Shown in pieces: positions 42,938-51,662 of a stretch of 64,000 nucleotides of DNA. Under the pieces are notes generated by a model. That model ran no database searches, was not told the DNA's origin, and was given only the letters and a program-made list of their open reading frames with translations. The translations under genes and the position numbers were made by a program. Within the stretch, counting starts at the first letter, position 1; every line of letters begins with the position of its first letter. This DNA comes from Streptomyces spiroverticillatus (GTDB lineage: Bacteria > Actinomycetota > Actinomycetes > Streptomycetales > Streptomycetaceae), in the NCBI GenBank assembly GCA_014650415.1, contig BMUX01000012.1, positions 215,271 to 279,270 of the forward strand, read 5' to 3'.

Positions 42938-43499
42938 CGTACTGAGCGCGACCCAGGACCCGTACCTCCGCGACAGCAGTGCGCAGGTCCCGCGGGGCAT
43001 CCGCCGGGCCGCCCACGTGGCCGCGCTGACCGCCCTGCCGACCGGGCTGTGGCGCGTCGCCACCGCCCTGGGCTGGGACAGCGGCTTCCGTGACGACTAC
43101 CTGCGTCCCGACCGGTTCCCCGGCTCCGACTCCTTCTACCTGATCGCCCTGAGCGTCTTCGCCGAACTCCTCGCGCTGCTCGCGCTGGGCCTCGTCCAGC
43201 GCTGGGGCGAAGTCCTCCCGCGCTGGGTGCCGTGGCTCGGCGGGCGCAGGATTCCGGTGGCGGCGGCGGTCGTCCCGGCCGCGCTGGGAGCGGCGGCGGT
43301 CCTGTACGTGACCGTGACGATGGCGCTGACGTGGAGCGACCAGCTGGCCGAGCCGGGCGCCCCGACCGGGGGCAAGCAACTGGTGATGACGCTCTGCTAC
43401 GCCCCGTTGCTCCTGTGGGGCCCGCTCCTCGCGGTCGTCACCGTCGCCTACTGGAGGCGCCGGACCGGGCGGTCGGCCCGGACGCGGTATTCGAACTGA
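42930..43499 (+). CDS. Four-span membrane protein, uncharacterised
   Basis: A protein of 189 residues starting at GTG 42930, nine bases after GGGAGG. The N-terminal 25 residues are polar, then four hydrophobic segments appear: near 28-42, 68-85 (FYLIALSVFAELLALLALGL), 108-128 and 155-175. Loops hold Arg/Trp-rich stretches. I recognise no transporter or enzyme motif. It lies upstream of argG but a hairpin and a separate promoter separate them. Confidence 0.75.
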   Translation: MADVLSATQDPYLRDSSAQVPRGIRRAAHVAALTALPTGLWRVATALGWDSGFRDDYLRPDRFPGSDSFYLIALSVFAELLALLALGLVQRWGEVLPRWVPWLGGRRIPVAAAVVPAALGAAAVLYVTVTMALTWSDQLAEPGAPTGGKQLVMTLCYAPLLLWGPLLAVVTVAYWRRRTGRSARTRYSN

Positions 43500-43515
43500 C
43501 GGTACGTGCGCGAGA

Positions 43516-43539
43516 GGCCCGGGTCCGCCGACCCGGGCC
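43516..43539. terminator. Hairpin terminator upstream of argG
   Basis: A perfect 10-bp inverted repeat, GGCCCGGGTC with its complement, has a CGCC tetraloop. It starts 17 bp after the membrane protein stop, so it should isolate argG from upstream transcription. Confidence 0.65.
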
Positions 43540-43608
43540 CCGCCTGCGACCGGACCCGCCCCGAGCCCGTGCATCCGTACGAGTCGACAGCGTCACACCC
43601 GAACGGCT

Positions 43609-43640
43609 TTGCATGGCCATGCGTAGTCATGCATACTCTT
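43609..43640 (+). promoter_or_regulatory. argG promoter with probable ARG box
   Basis: TTGCAT (43609-43614) and CATACT (43632-43637) are spaced by 17 bp, and the start ATG lies seven bases beyond, so the transcript may be leaderless. The spacer holds a perfect 12-bp palindrome, GCATGGCCATGC (43611-43622), and then GTAGTCATGCATAC; together these resemble Streptomyces ARG boxes bound by the arginine repressor ArgR. Confidence 0.6.
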
Positions 43641-43643
43641 CCT

Positions 43644-45101
43644 ATGTCTAAGGTCCTCACCTCCCTCCCCGCCGGCGAGCGCGTCGGCATCGCCTTCTCC
43701 GGTGGTCTCGACACCTCCGTCGCGGTCGCCTGGATGCGCGACAAGGGCGCCGTCCCGTGCACCTACACCGCCGACATCGGCCAGTACGACGAGCCCGACA
43801 TCGCGTCGGTGCCCGGCCGTGCGAAGGCCTACGGTGCCGAGATCGCCCGCCTGGTCGACTGCCGCGCCGCGCTGGTCGAGGAGGGCCTGGCCGCACTCGC
43901 CTGCGGTGCGTTCCACATCCGCTCCGGCGGGCGCGCCTACTTCAACACCACCCCGCTGGGCCGGGCCGTCACCGGCACCCTCCTGGTGCGGGCGATGCTG
44001 GAGGACAACGTCCAGATCTGGGGCGACGGCTCCACGTACAAGGGCAACGACATCGAGCGGTTCTACCGCTACGGCCTGCTCGCCAACCCGCACCTGCGGA
44101 TCTACAAGCCCTGGCTGGACGCGGACTTCGTCACCGAGCTCGGCGGCCGCAAGGAAATGTCGGAGTGGCTCCTGGCCCACGACCTGCCCTACCGGGACTC
44201 CACCGAGAAGGCGTACTCCACCGACGCCAACATCTGGGGCGCCACCCACGAGGCGAAGATCCTGGAGCACCTGGACACGGGTGTCGAGACCGTCGACCCG
44301 ATCATGGGCGTCAAGTTCTGGGACCCCTCGGTCGAGATCCTCACCGAGGTCGTCACGATCGGCTTCGAGCAGGGCCGCCCGGTGACGATCAACGGCAAGG
44401 AGTTCGTCTCCGCCGTCGACCTCGTCATGGAGGCCAACGCCATCGGCGGCCGGCACGGCATGGGCATGTCCGACCAGATCGAGAACCGGATCATCGAGGC
44501 CAAGAGCCGCGGCATCTACGAGGCCCCCGGCATGGCCCTGCTGCACGCCGCCTACGAGCGCCTCGTCAACGCCATCCACAACGAGGACACCCTCGCCCAG
44601 TACCACAACGAGGGCCGGCGGCTCGGCCGGCTCATGTACGAGGGCCGCTGGCTGGACCCGCAGGCGCTGATGGTCCGCGAGTCCCTCCAGCGCTGGGTCG
44701 GCGCGGCCGTCACCGGCGAGGTGACGCTGCGGCTGCGGCGCGGCGAGGACTACTCGATCCTCGACACCACGGGCCCGGCCTTCTCGTACCACCCGGACAA
44801 GCTGTCCATGGAGCGCACCGAGGACTCGGCCTTCGGCCCGGTCGACCGGATCGGCCAGCTCACCATGCGCAACCTCGACATCGCCGACTCGCGCGCCAAG
44901 CTGGAGCAGTACGCGGGCCTCGGCCTGATCGGCTCCTCGAACCCGGCGATCGGCGCGGCCCAGGCCGCCTCGACCGGCCTCATCGGCGCGTCGATGCCGG
45001 AGATGCCCGAGGGCGGCGCCCAGGCCATCGCCTCGCGCGGCGAGGTCTCCGCCGAGGGCGAGGCGCTGGACCGCGCGGCCATGGAGTTCGGCACGGACTG
45101 A
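43644..45101 (+). CDS. argG: Argininosuccinate synthase
   Basis: A protein of 485 residues that joins citrulline and aspartate using ATP, the seventh step of arginine synthesis. The N-type ATP pyrophosphatase loop AFSGGLDTSVAVAW begins near residue 16, and TPLGRAVTGTLLVRAML and the DGSTYKGNDIERFYRYG citrulline/aspartate site follow. Its length and the long C-terminus fit the E. coli-like ArgG subtype rather than the 400-residue type. ATG 43644 has no Shine-Dalgarno sequence, but a promoter sits exactly as expected for a leaderless message, and an ARG box suggests repression by arginine through ArgR. Confidence 0.95.
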   Translation: MSKVLTSLPAGERVGIAFSGGLDTSVAVAWMRDKGAVPCTYTADIGQYDEPDIASVPGRAKAYGAEIARLVDCRAALVEEGLAALACGAFHIRSGGRAYFNTTPLGRAVTGTLLVRAMLEDNVQIWGDGSTYKGNDIERFYRYGLLANPHLRIYKPWLDADFVTELGGRKEMSEWLLAHDLPYRDSTEKAYSTDANIWGATHEAKILEHLDTGVETVDPIMGVKFWDPSVEILTEVVTIGFEQGRPVTINGKEFVSAVDLVMEANAIGGRHGMGMSDQIENRIIEAKSRGIYEAPGMALLHAAYERLVNAIHNEDTLAQYHNEGRRLGRLMYEGRWLDPQALMVRESLQRWVGAAVTGEVTLRLRRGEDYSILDTTGPAFSYHPDKLSMERTEDSAFGPVDRIGQLTMRNLDIADSRAKLEQYAGLGLIGSSNPAIGAAQAASTGLIGASMPEMPEGGAQAIASRGEVSAEGEALDRAAMEFGTD

Positions 45102-45117
45102 CCCTCCCCGTGCCCGG

Positions 45118-45164
45118 CCGTGAGGCCCCGTCAGACGCTCGCGCCGCCTGACGGGGCCTCACGG
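45118..45164. terminator. Strong hairpin terminator after argG
   Basis: A perfect 17-bp inverted repeat, CCGTGAGGCCCCGTCAG with its complement, surrounds a 13-base loop starting 16 bp after the argG stop. Confidence 0.8.
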
Positions 45165-45353
45165 CGTTCCCCGATTGGACGAACTTCCTCCGCGGTCCGA
45201 AAAAGCCGGGAACCGCAAGGCCACAGCCATGTTCACGCCATGTCGACGTGCACGGAAGGTGACCGAAGTAGCTCCAAATATTGCGATAAGTGACCAATGT
45301 TCGGACGGTGGTGACGAGCAGTCCGCTCACTCACATCCGAAAGGACCCTCTTC

Positions 45354-45986
45354 ATGCGCATGTCCCGGAAAGCCGGCCTGATTGTCTCGACCGCAGTGTG
45401 CGGCGCCCTCGCCCTGGGCACCGCGGGCCCGGCCTTCTCGGCCGTCCACGACGCGCCTGTCAGCTCCGAGGCGCCCGTACCCGCCATTCCGGGGGCCGAT
45501 GCCCTCGCCAAGCAGACGAAGACCCTGGGCGACCTCGGCGGTGCCCTCACCCCGGTCACGGACCTGGTGAACGCGGTGCTCAAGGCCCCCAAGGGCAAGC
45601 TCGCCCCGGCCGACGCGGCCAAGCACGCCAAGGCGGTAAAGGCGGCGCTCGCGAAGGTCGGCAAGGCCGCCCCCGCTCCGAAGGCCGCCCCTGCTCCGGC
45701 GGCGGACCTGCAGGCCAAGGCCGTGGCCACGCTTCAGGCCAGTGTCGACGCGCTCCTGAAGGCGTCCGCCAAGGGCGACCCGAAGGCGGTCGCCGCCGCT
45801 GTCACGGTGACCCTCACCGCCAGCGTTAACCTCGTGGTGGGCGTCGCGCTCGCCGGCGGCCTGCCGGTGCCGAACCTGCCCGGCCTGCCGAAGCTCCCGA
45901 AGGTCCCGGGTGCTCCCGCGGTTCCGAAGATCCCCGGCGTGCCGGCCGTCCCGGCGCTCCCGGCGGTCCCCGGCCTCGGCGGCTAG
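45354..45986 (+). CDS. Secreted Ala/Lys-rich protein with Pro-rich repeat tail
   Basis: A protein of 210 residues with a Sec signal peptide (MRMSRKAGLIVSTAVCGALA start, cleavage near residue 29). The middle is Ala/Lys-rich helix (KAAPAPKAAPAPAADLQAKA linker), and the last 45 residues are P-x-x repeats such as LPKLPKVPGAPAVPKIPG. No enzyme motif. The 252 bp upstream hold only the argG terminator that I can name; AAAGGACC precedes the ATG. Possibly a cell-wall-associated structural protein. Confidence 0.72.
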   Translation: MRMSRKAGLIVSTAVCGALALGTAGPAFSAVHDAPVSSEAPVPAIPGADALAKQTKTLGDLGGALTPVTDLVNAVLKAPKGKLAPADAAKHAKAVKAALAKVGKAAPAPKAAPAPAADLQAKAVATLQASVDALLKASAKGDPKAVAAAVTVTLTASVNLVVGVALAGGLPVPNLPGLPKLPKVPGAPAVPKIPGVPAVPALPAVPGLGG

Positions 45987-46002
45987 GACCTGCGCGCACC
46001 GC

Positions 46003-46040
46003 CCGTGGGCCCGTACGGATTCGTCCGTACGGGCCCACGG
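46003..46040. terminator. Bidirectional terminator with UUCG tetraloop
   Basis: A perfect 17-bp inverted repeat, CCGTGGGCCCGTACGGA with its complement, closes a TTCG loop between the convergent secreted-protein and NarK-like genes. UUCG loops are unusually stable. Confidence 0.85.
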
Positions 46041-46066
46041 CCTTGTCGCGGCTGCCGTGCCCGGTG

Positions 46067-47269
46067 CTACGTGGCGGGGCGCGTGACACGCATCCGCTCG
46101 TATGCGTACACGCACCCGGCCAGCGCCAGGTCCGACAGCAGCATGAAGCCGATCGAGTACGAGTCCTTGGCGCTGTAGATCGCGCCCATCAGCAGCGGCG
46201 GCAGGAATCCGCCGAGCCCGCCCATCGCCCCGACGATGCCGGTGACGCTGCCCACCTGGGCCTGCGGCGTCACCTGCGAGACGAGCGCGAACACGCTGCC
46301 GCCCGCGGCTCCGAGCCCCGCCGCCATCGCCAGCAGCGCGATCGTCCCCAGCGGCCCGAGCGCCGGGTCGAAGGCCTGCACGACGGCGAACACCGCCACC
46401 ACCAGGAGCGCGCCCGCCGTGACGGCCGCCGGGTGGAAGCGGTCCGACAGCCGCCCGCCGATCGGCCGGAAGATGACCGTGACTAGGGCGAACCCGGCCG
46501 CCTTGGTGCCCGCGTCGGTCGGCGACAGCTCGTACCAGGTCTTCAGGTACGTCGGCAGGTACACGCCGAACGCGACGACGCCGCCGAACCCGATCGCGTA
46601 CAGCGCCGACAGCTCCCACGTCACCCGCAGCCGGCCCGCCCGCCCCAGCCGGGAGGCCAGCGAGGCCGTCGGCACCGCACGGTCCGGGGGATCGGTGATC
46701 AACACGGCGGCCAGCACCGCGAAGGCGGCCAGCGCCACCGCGACCACCACGAACGGCAGATTCTCCCCGTGCGCCGCGATGCGCGGCGTGAAGTAGCCGG
46801 ACAGCGCCACCCCGCCCGTGCCCATGCCGAACACCCCGAGCGCGAAGCCTCTGCGGGACGGCGGGAACCACGAGTTGACCAGCGGCACACCGATCGCGAA
46901 CGTCGTGCCGCCCAGCCCCAGCAGGAACCCGACCAGCAGTATCATCGGGTAGCTGTCCCGCGCCGGGATCAGCAGCAGCACCGGCACGATCGTCAGCGCC
47001 GACACCAGCGGAAACATCAGCTTCGCCCCGTACCGGTCGGTCAGCGCACCCGCCGGGATCCGCCCCACCGACCCCACCAGCACCGGCACCGCCACCAGCA
47101 GCGACTGCTGGAAGGAACTGAGCCCGAGGCGGTCCTTGTAGCCGACCGCCAGCGGGGCGATCAGGTCCCACGCCCAGAACGTGAGCGTGAACCCGAGCGT
47201 CGCCACGAGCAGATTCCGGTACGCGGCGGCCGGAGGCTTCACGGCCGGGGGTGTGCGTGCGGTGTCCAT
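46067..47269 (-). CDS. MFS transporter, nitrate/nitrite porter (NarK) type
   Basis: A protein of 400 residues with 12 predicted membrane spans. The loop 2-3 MFS signature GALTDRYGAKLMFPL and a second GGRLSDRFHPAAVT are present. The glycine-rich span FLLGLGGTTFAIGVPLVNSWF, followed by RRGFALGVFGMGTGG, is the nitrate signature region of NarK proteins. It likely imports nitrate or exports nitrite. ATG 47269 chosen. No nitrate reductase genes are in the window. Confidence 0.82.
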   Translation of the reverse strand: MDTARTPPAVKPPAAAYRNLLVATLGFTLTFWAWDLIAPLAVGYKDRLGLSSFQQSLLVAVPVLVGSVGRIPAGALTDRYGAKLMFPLVSALTIVPVLLLIPARDSYPMILLVGFLLGLGGTTFAIGVPLVNSWFPPSRRGFALGVFGMGTGGVALSGYFTPRIAAHGENLPFVVVAVALAAFAVLAAVLITDPPDRAVPTASLASRLGRAGRLRVTWELSALYAIGFGGVVAFGVYLPTYLKTWYELSPTDAGTKAAGFALVTVIFRPIGGRLSDRFHPAAVTAGALLVVAVFAVVQAFDPALGPLGTIALLAMAAGLGAAGGSVFALVSQVTPQAQVGSVTGIVGAMGGLGGFLPPLLMGAIYSAKDSYSIGFMLLSDLALAGCVYAYERMRVTRPAT

Positions 47270-47336
47270 CCTTCCAGTGAAGGATTCGTACGGCCCACGG
47301 GCGCGGGGGAGTGGGCCGTACGCAGTAGCCGGGCCC

Positions 47337-49079
47337 CTACCCCCGGGCGGCCTCCTCCGAGGCCGAGGCGGCCTCCAGCGCCAGATCCAGCTGTACGGTC
47401 CGGTCCTCACCGTGGTGTGTGGCCGCCGCCGCGCGCGGGGCGTGGCCGGGGGCCTTCGCCGCGAGGACGTACGGGCCCTGCGCCGGGACGGAGAGGGCGT
47501 ACCGGCCCTCGGCGTCGGTGAGCGCCGCACCGGCCTGGCGTCCGCGCCGGTCGATCAGCGTCACCCGGGCGCGGGCCACCGGTGCGCCCTCCGCGCCCAG
47601 CACCCTGCCGCGGAACGCCGCGAGGGTCTCCTCGGTGCGCGCCAGGACCGCGTCCTCCTCGCTGCTGGCCCGTAGTTGCACGACGGGCTTGCGGCGGCCC
47701 GGCAGGAACAGGGCGAGCAGCACACCGACGACGACCGCACCGGTGGCGATCAGGAACGACAGCCGGAAGCCGTGCATGGTCGGGATCGCCACCCCGCCCG
47801 CATGGGTCGCGGTGTTGGCCAGCACCATGCCGATGACCGCCGACGACACCGAGGTGCCGATCGACCGCATCAGGGTGTTCAGGCCGTTGGCCGCGCCCGT
47901 CTCGGACGGGTCCACCGCGCCGATGATCAGCGCGGGCAGCGAGGAGTAGGCGAGGCCGATGCCCGCGCCGATGACCACCGAGATGACGACGGTCTGCCAG
48001 GCGGCACTCATCAGGCCGAGCCCGGCCCCGTACCCGATCGCGATGATCAGCATGCCGAGGATGAGGGTGACCTTGGGGCCGAACCGCGCCGAGAGCCGGG
48101 CGTACACGGGGGCGGTGAACATCATCGTCAGGCCGAGCGGCGCCACGCACAGCCCCGCGACGACCATCGACTGGCCGAGCCCGTACCCGGTCGCGGACGG
48201 CAGCTGGAGGAGCTGGGGAAGGACCAGCGAGATCGCGTAGAAGGCGACGCCGACCATGATCGAGGCCAGGTTGGTGAGCAGCACCTCGCGCCGGGCGGTG
48301 GTGCGCAGATCGACGAGGGGGGCCTTCAGCCGCAGCTCCATGAAGCCCCAGGCGAGGAACACCACGATCGCCGCGCCGAACAGACCGAGCGTCGTGCCGC
48401 TGCCCCAGCCCCAGTCGCTGCCCTTGGTGATGGGCAGCAGGAGCAGGACCAGGCCGAGCGTGAGGCCGAGCGCACCGGCCACGTCGAAGCTGCCCCGGGC
48501 ACGCAGCGGGCTCTCGGGTACGACGGCGAGCGTCAGCACGATCGACAGGACGCCGAGCCCGGCCGCGCCGAAGAACAGCGCGTGCCAGTCGGCGTGCTGG
48601 GCGACGAGGGCGGCGACCGGCAGTGCGAGCCCGCCGCCCACGCCTATGGAGGAGGACATCAGGGCCATGGCCGAGCCCAGCTTCTCCGCCGGAAGCATGT
48701 CGCGCATCAGCCCGATGCCGAGCGGAATGGCGCCCATGGCGAAGCCCTGGAGCACCCGGCCCGCGATCATCACCAGCAGCTGGTCGGTGAAACCGCAGAT
48801 CAGCGAGCCGACCACCATGATCGCCAGGCTGGTGATCAGCATCCTGCGCTTGCCCGCGAGATCGCCGAGGCGGCCCATGATCGGGGTGGAGACGGCACCG
48901 GCGAGCAGGGTCGCCGTCATGACCCAGGTGGCGTTCGAGGGCGAGGTGTCGAGGAGTTCGGGCAGGTCTTTGATCACCGGTACGAGCAGGGTCTGCATGA
49001 CCGCGACGACGATGCCGGCGAAAGCGAGGACAGGGACGACGCCGCCTGTTCGGCGGGTGGAGGTCGTCGGCTGTGGCAT
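47337..49079 (-). CDS. MFS exporter (DHA2 type) fused to a carboxypeptidase-regulatory-like domain
   Basis: A protein of 580 residues. Residues 1-480 form a DHA2-like MFS transporter with 14 probable spans (MGRLGDLAGKRRMLI is the loop 2-3 signature). The last 90 residues, after RRKPVVQLRASSEEDAV, form an Ig-like carboxypeptidase-regulatory domain (FRGRVLGAEGAPVARARVTL, then DAEGRYALSVPAQGPYVLAA), predicted on the inner face. Such a tail is not part of ordinary drug exporters. Start ATG 49079 (MPQPTTST). The 286 bp beyond it, divergent to a GNAT gene, hold no site I can identify. Confidence 0.85.
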   Translation of the reverse strand: MPQPTTSTRRTGGVVPVLAFAGIVVAVMQTLLVPVIKDLPELLDTSPSNATWVMTATLLAGAVSTPIMGRLGDLAGKRRMLITSLAIMVVGSLICGFTDQLLVMIAGRVLQGFAMGAIPLGIGLMRDMLPAEKLGSAMALMSSSIGVGGGLALPVAALVAQHADWHALFFGAAGLGVLSIVLTLAVVPESPLRARGSFDVAGALGLTLGLVLLLLPITKGSDWGWGSGTTLGLFGAAIVVFLAWGFMELRLKAPLVDLRTTARREVLLTNLASIMVGVAFYAISLVLPQLLQLPSATGYGLGQSMVVAGLCVAPLGLTMMFTAPVYARLSARFGPKVTLILGMLIIAIGYGAGLGLMSAAWQTVVISVVIGAGIGLAYSSLPALIIGAVDPSETGAANGLNTLMRSIGTSVSSAVIGMVLANTATHAGGVAIPTMHGFRLSFLIATGAVVVGVLLALFLPGRRKPVVQLRASSEEDAVLARTEETLAAFRGRVLGAEGAPVARARVTLIDRRGRQAGAALTDAEGRYALSVPAQGPYVLAAKAPGHAPRAAAATHHGEDRTVQLDLALEAASASEEAARG

Positions 49080-49365
49080 GGGGTGGGGCCTCCGGTGGGA
49101 AGTCACGGGCGGGAGCCGGGGGTTCGGCAGGAACGGGGTCGCAGCGCGGGCGGGGGTACGTGTAGCTCGAACCTGTTTCCCGAGGCACCTATTCCGACGA
49201 TCGCCGTACGAACGGATTCTTGACCTTCCATTGACCGCGGGCGCCCCTCGCCGCCCCCGTACCGTCGGCCCGATATGCCGTCCTTGCCCGGAAGATGATT
49301 TGATCGTCGGGGAGTCCGGGTACGCGCACCGGGTTCCCCGTACGCGAAGCGAAAGGACGGCACAC

Positions 49366-50355
49366 ATGCAGGGACAGGACGCCATATCCGTCGAGGGCCT
49401 CACCACCCGCCCCCTCACCCGGGACGCGGTCCCCGCCTGGCAGGACCTGCACGAAGCCGTTGAACGCGCCGACCGCACCGGCGAGCACGTGGGCCCCGCC
49501 GAACTCGCCGAGGCCCTCGCCGACCCCAAGCTCGACCTCCAGCAGGACAGCCTCGCCCTCTGGGAGGGCCCGCGCATGGTCGCGTACGCCGTCCTGCACA
49601 CCCCGCACGGCGCCGTCGACGCGGCCCGCTTCGGCGCGGACGCCGCCGTGCACCCCGACTGGCGGCGGCGCGGCATCGGCACCCGCCTGGTCACCTGGCT
49701 CGCCGCCCGCGCGAAGGACCGGTACGCGGCCGACACCGAACTCTCCGCCCTGACCGGCGAACTCCTCCTCGACGGCAAGGCCGGCGACGAGGGCCTGCGC
49801 AAGCTGGCCGAGAAGTGCGGCTTCACGCCCGTCCGCTGGTGGTTCTTCATGAAGCACCCGCTCAAGGAGATCGAGGAGCCCCGTCCCGCCCCGGACGGCA
49901 CCCGCCTGGTCCCGTACGACACCCCGTACGACGACGCCACGCGCCAGGCCCACAACGACGCCTTCCGCGACCACTGGGACTTCGCCCGCTTCGACACCGC
50001 CGACTGGCAGACCTGGGTCACCGGCGTCAGCGCCTTCCGGCCCGCCATGTCCCGGCTGCTGGTCGCGGGCGACGAGGTCGTGGCGTACCTCCTCGCGGAG
50101 GAGAACGAGGCCGACACCGCAGCGACCGGCAGCCGCGACTGCCACGTCGGCTACCTCGGTACGCGACGGGACTGGCGCGGCCGGGGCGCGGCCCCCGCCC
50201 TGCTGTCCGACCTGCTGCGCGCCGCCGCCGACGCCGGGTACGACACCGCCTCGCTCACCGTCGACACCGCCAACCCGAGCGGCGCGCTGGGCTTCTACGA
50301 GCAGACCGGCTTCGTGGCCGACCGGGAGTCGGTGACGTACGCCCGGCCGCTGTGA
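49366..50355 (+). CDS. Two-domain GNAT acetyltransferase
   Basis: A protein of 329 residues with two GNAT folds. The first has HPDWRRRGIGTRLVTWL near residue 105, the acetyl-CoA pyrophosphate loop. The second has GTRRDWRGRGAAPALLSDL near 265 followed by DTANPSGALGFYEQTGF. This tandem layout recalls mycothiol synthase MshD, but conserved MshD blocks are not obvious and it may acetylate another amine. ATG 49366 follows GAAAGGACGG. Confidence 0.85.
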   Translation: MQGQDAISVEGLTTRPLTRDAVPAWQDLHEAVERADRTGEHVGPAELAEALADPKLDLQQDSLALWEGPRMVAYAVLHTPHGAVDAARFGADAAVHPDWRRRGIGTRLVTWLAARAKDRYAADTELSALTGELLLDGKAGDEGLRKLAEKCGFTPVRWWFFMKHPLKEIEEPRPAPDGTRLVPYDTPYDDATRQAHNDAFRDHWDFARFDTADWQTWVTGVSAFRPAMSRLLVAGDEVVAYLLAEENEADTAATGSRDCHVGYLGTRRDWRGRGAAPALLSDLLRAAADAGYDTASLTVDTANPSGALGFYEQTGFVADRESVTYARPL

Positions 50356-50446
50356 GGCGACGCGCGGGGGTGCCGCGCATCCCCAGTGGATCACCGGGTA
50401 CGAGGTCGGACACCTTGGCTCACCGAACGGTCGTGGAGGCGGACGC

Positions 50447-51649
50447 ATGGCGGACAACCTGCTGGAAGAGGACCTGTACCGGTTCGAGGAACTGCTCGAC
50501 GAAGCGGAGCGCACCACCCTCCACCGCGTCCGTGAGTTCCTGCGCGAGGAGGTCGCCCCGCACGCGGACACCTGGTGGGGGCGGGCCGCCTTCCCGCACC
50601 ATCTGATCCCGCGCTACGGCGAGTTGGGCATCGCGGGCATGGCGTACGAGGAGTGCGGGGGCGCTCCCGGCGGCAGCGGGGCCACCCCCGCCAGCAGCCT
50701 TCTCAACGGCTTCGTCGCGCTGGAGATGGCCCGCGTCGACGCCTCCATGGCCACCTTCTACGGGGTGCACTCCGGCCTCGCCATGGGCAGCATCGCCCGC
50801 TGCGGCTCGAAGGAGCAGCGCGAGCGCTGGCTGCCCGCGATGGGCCGCATGGAGAAGGTCGGCGCGTTCGCCCTGACCGAACCGCAAGGCGGCTCCGACG
50901 TCGCGCTGGGCCTGCGCACCACCGCCCGCCGTGAGGGCGACACCTGGGTCCTCAACGGTGAGAAGCGGTGGATCGGCAACGCCACCTTCGCCGACCTCGT
51001 CGTCGTCTGGGCCCGCGAGGAGGGCGAGGACGGCGGCGTCCGGGGCTTCGTCGTCGACACGGCGACCCCCGGCTTCAAGGCCACCCTCATCGAGAACAAG
51101 ATTGCCCTGCGGACCGTCGAGAACGCCGACATCGTCCTCACCGACTGCCGCGTCCCCGAGGAGAACCGCCTCCAGGAGGCGGGCGGTTTCCGCGACACCG
51201 CCGACGTCCTGCGCCATACTCGCAGCGGCGTCGCCTGGGAGGCGGTCGGCGTCATGCTCGCCGCGTACCGCATCGCCCTCGACTACACCCGCGAACGCGA
51301 GCAGTTCGGCGGTCCCGTCGCCCGCTTCCAGCTCGTCCAGGACCTCCTGGTCAAGATGCTCAGCGACGCCACCTCCTGCCTCGGCATGGTCGTGCGCCTC
51401 GCCCAACTGGAGGACGCGGGCACCTTCCGCGACGAACACTCCGCGATGGCCAAGGCGCACTGCACGACCCGGATGCGCGAAGTCGTCGGCTGGGGCCGCG
51501 AACTCCTCGCGGGCAACGGCATCGTCCTCGACTACAGCATCGGCCGCTTCGTCGCCGACGCGGAGGCCCTCTACTCGTACGAAGGCACCAGGGAGATCAA
51601 CACCCTGATCACCGGGCGCGCGGTGACCGGGCTCGGCGCGTTCGTCTGA
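50447..51649 (+). CDS. Acyl-CoA dehydrogenase (glutaryl-CoA dehydrogenase-like)
   Basis: A protein of 400 residues, FAD-dependent. Family blocks include AFALTEPQGGSDVAL near residue 140, NGEKRWIGNATFADLVVVWA, REREQFGGPVARFQLVQD and the C-terminal YEGTREINTLITGRAVTG. The last block places the catalytic base in the YEGT Glu, as in glutaryl-CoA dehydrogenases and acyl-CoA dehydrogenases of that branch. GTGGAGGCGGACGC precedes the ATG. No other beta-oxidation genes are adjacent. Confidence 0.92.
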   Translation: MADNLLEEDLYRFEELLDEAERTTLHRVREFLREEVAPHADTWWGRAAFPHHLIPRYGELGIAGMAYEECGGAPGGSGATPASSLLNGFVALEMARVDASMATFYGVHSGLAMGSIARCGSKEQRERWLPAMGRMEKVGAFALTEPQGGSDVALGLRTTARREGDTWVLNGEKRWIGNATFADLVVVWAREEGEDGGVRGFVVDTATPGFKATLIENKIALRTVENADIVLTDCRVPEENRLQEAGGFRDTADVLRHTRSGVAWEAVGVMLAAYRIALDYTREREQFGGPVARFQLVQDLLVKMLSDATSCLGMVVRLAQLEDAGTFRDEHSAMAKAHCTTRMREVVGWGRELLAGNGIVLDYSIGRFVADAEALYSYEGTREINTLITGRAVTGLGAFV

Positions 51650-51662
51650 GTTCCGCCGGACC

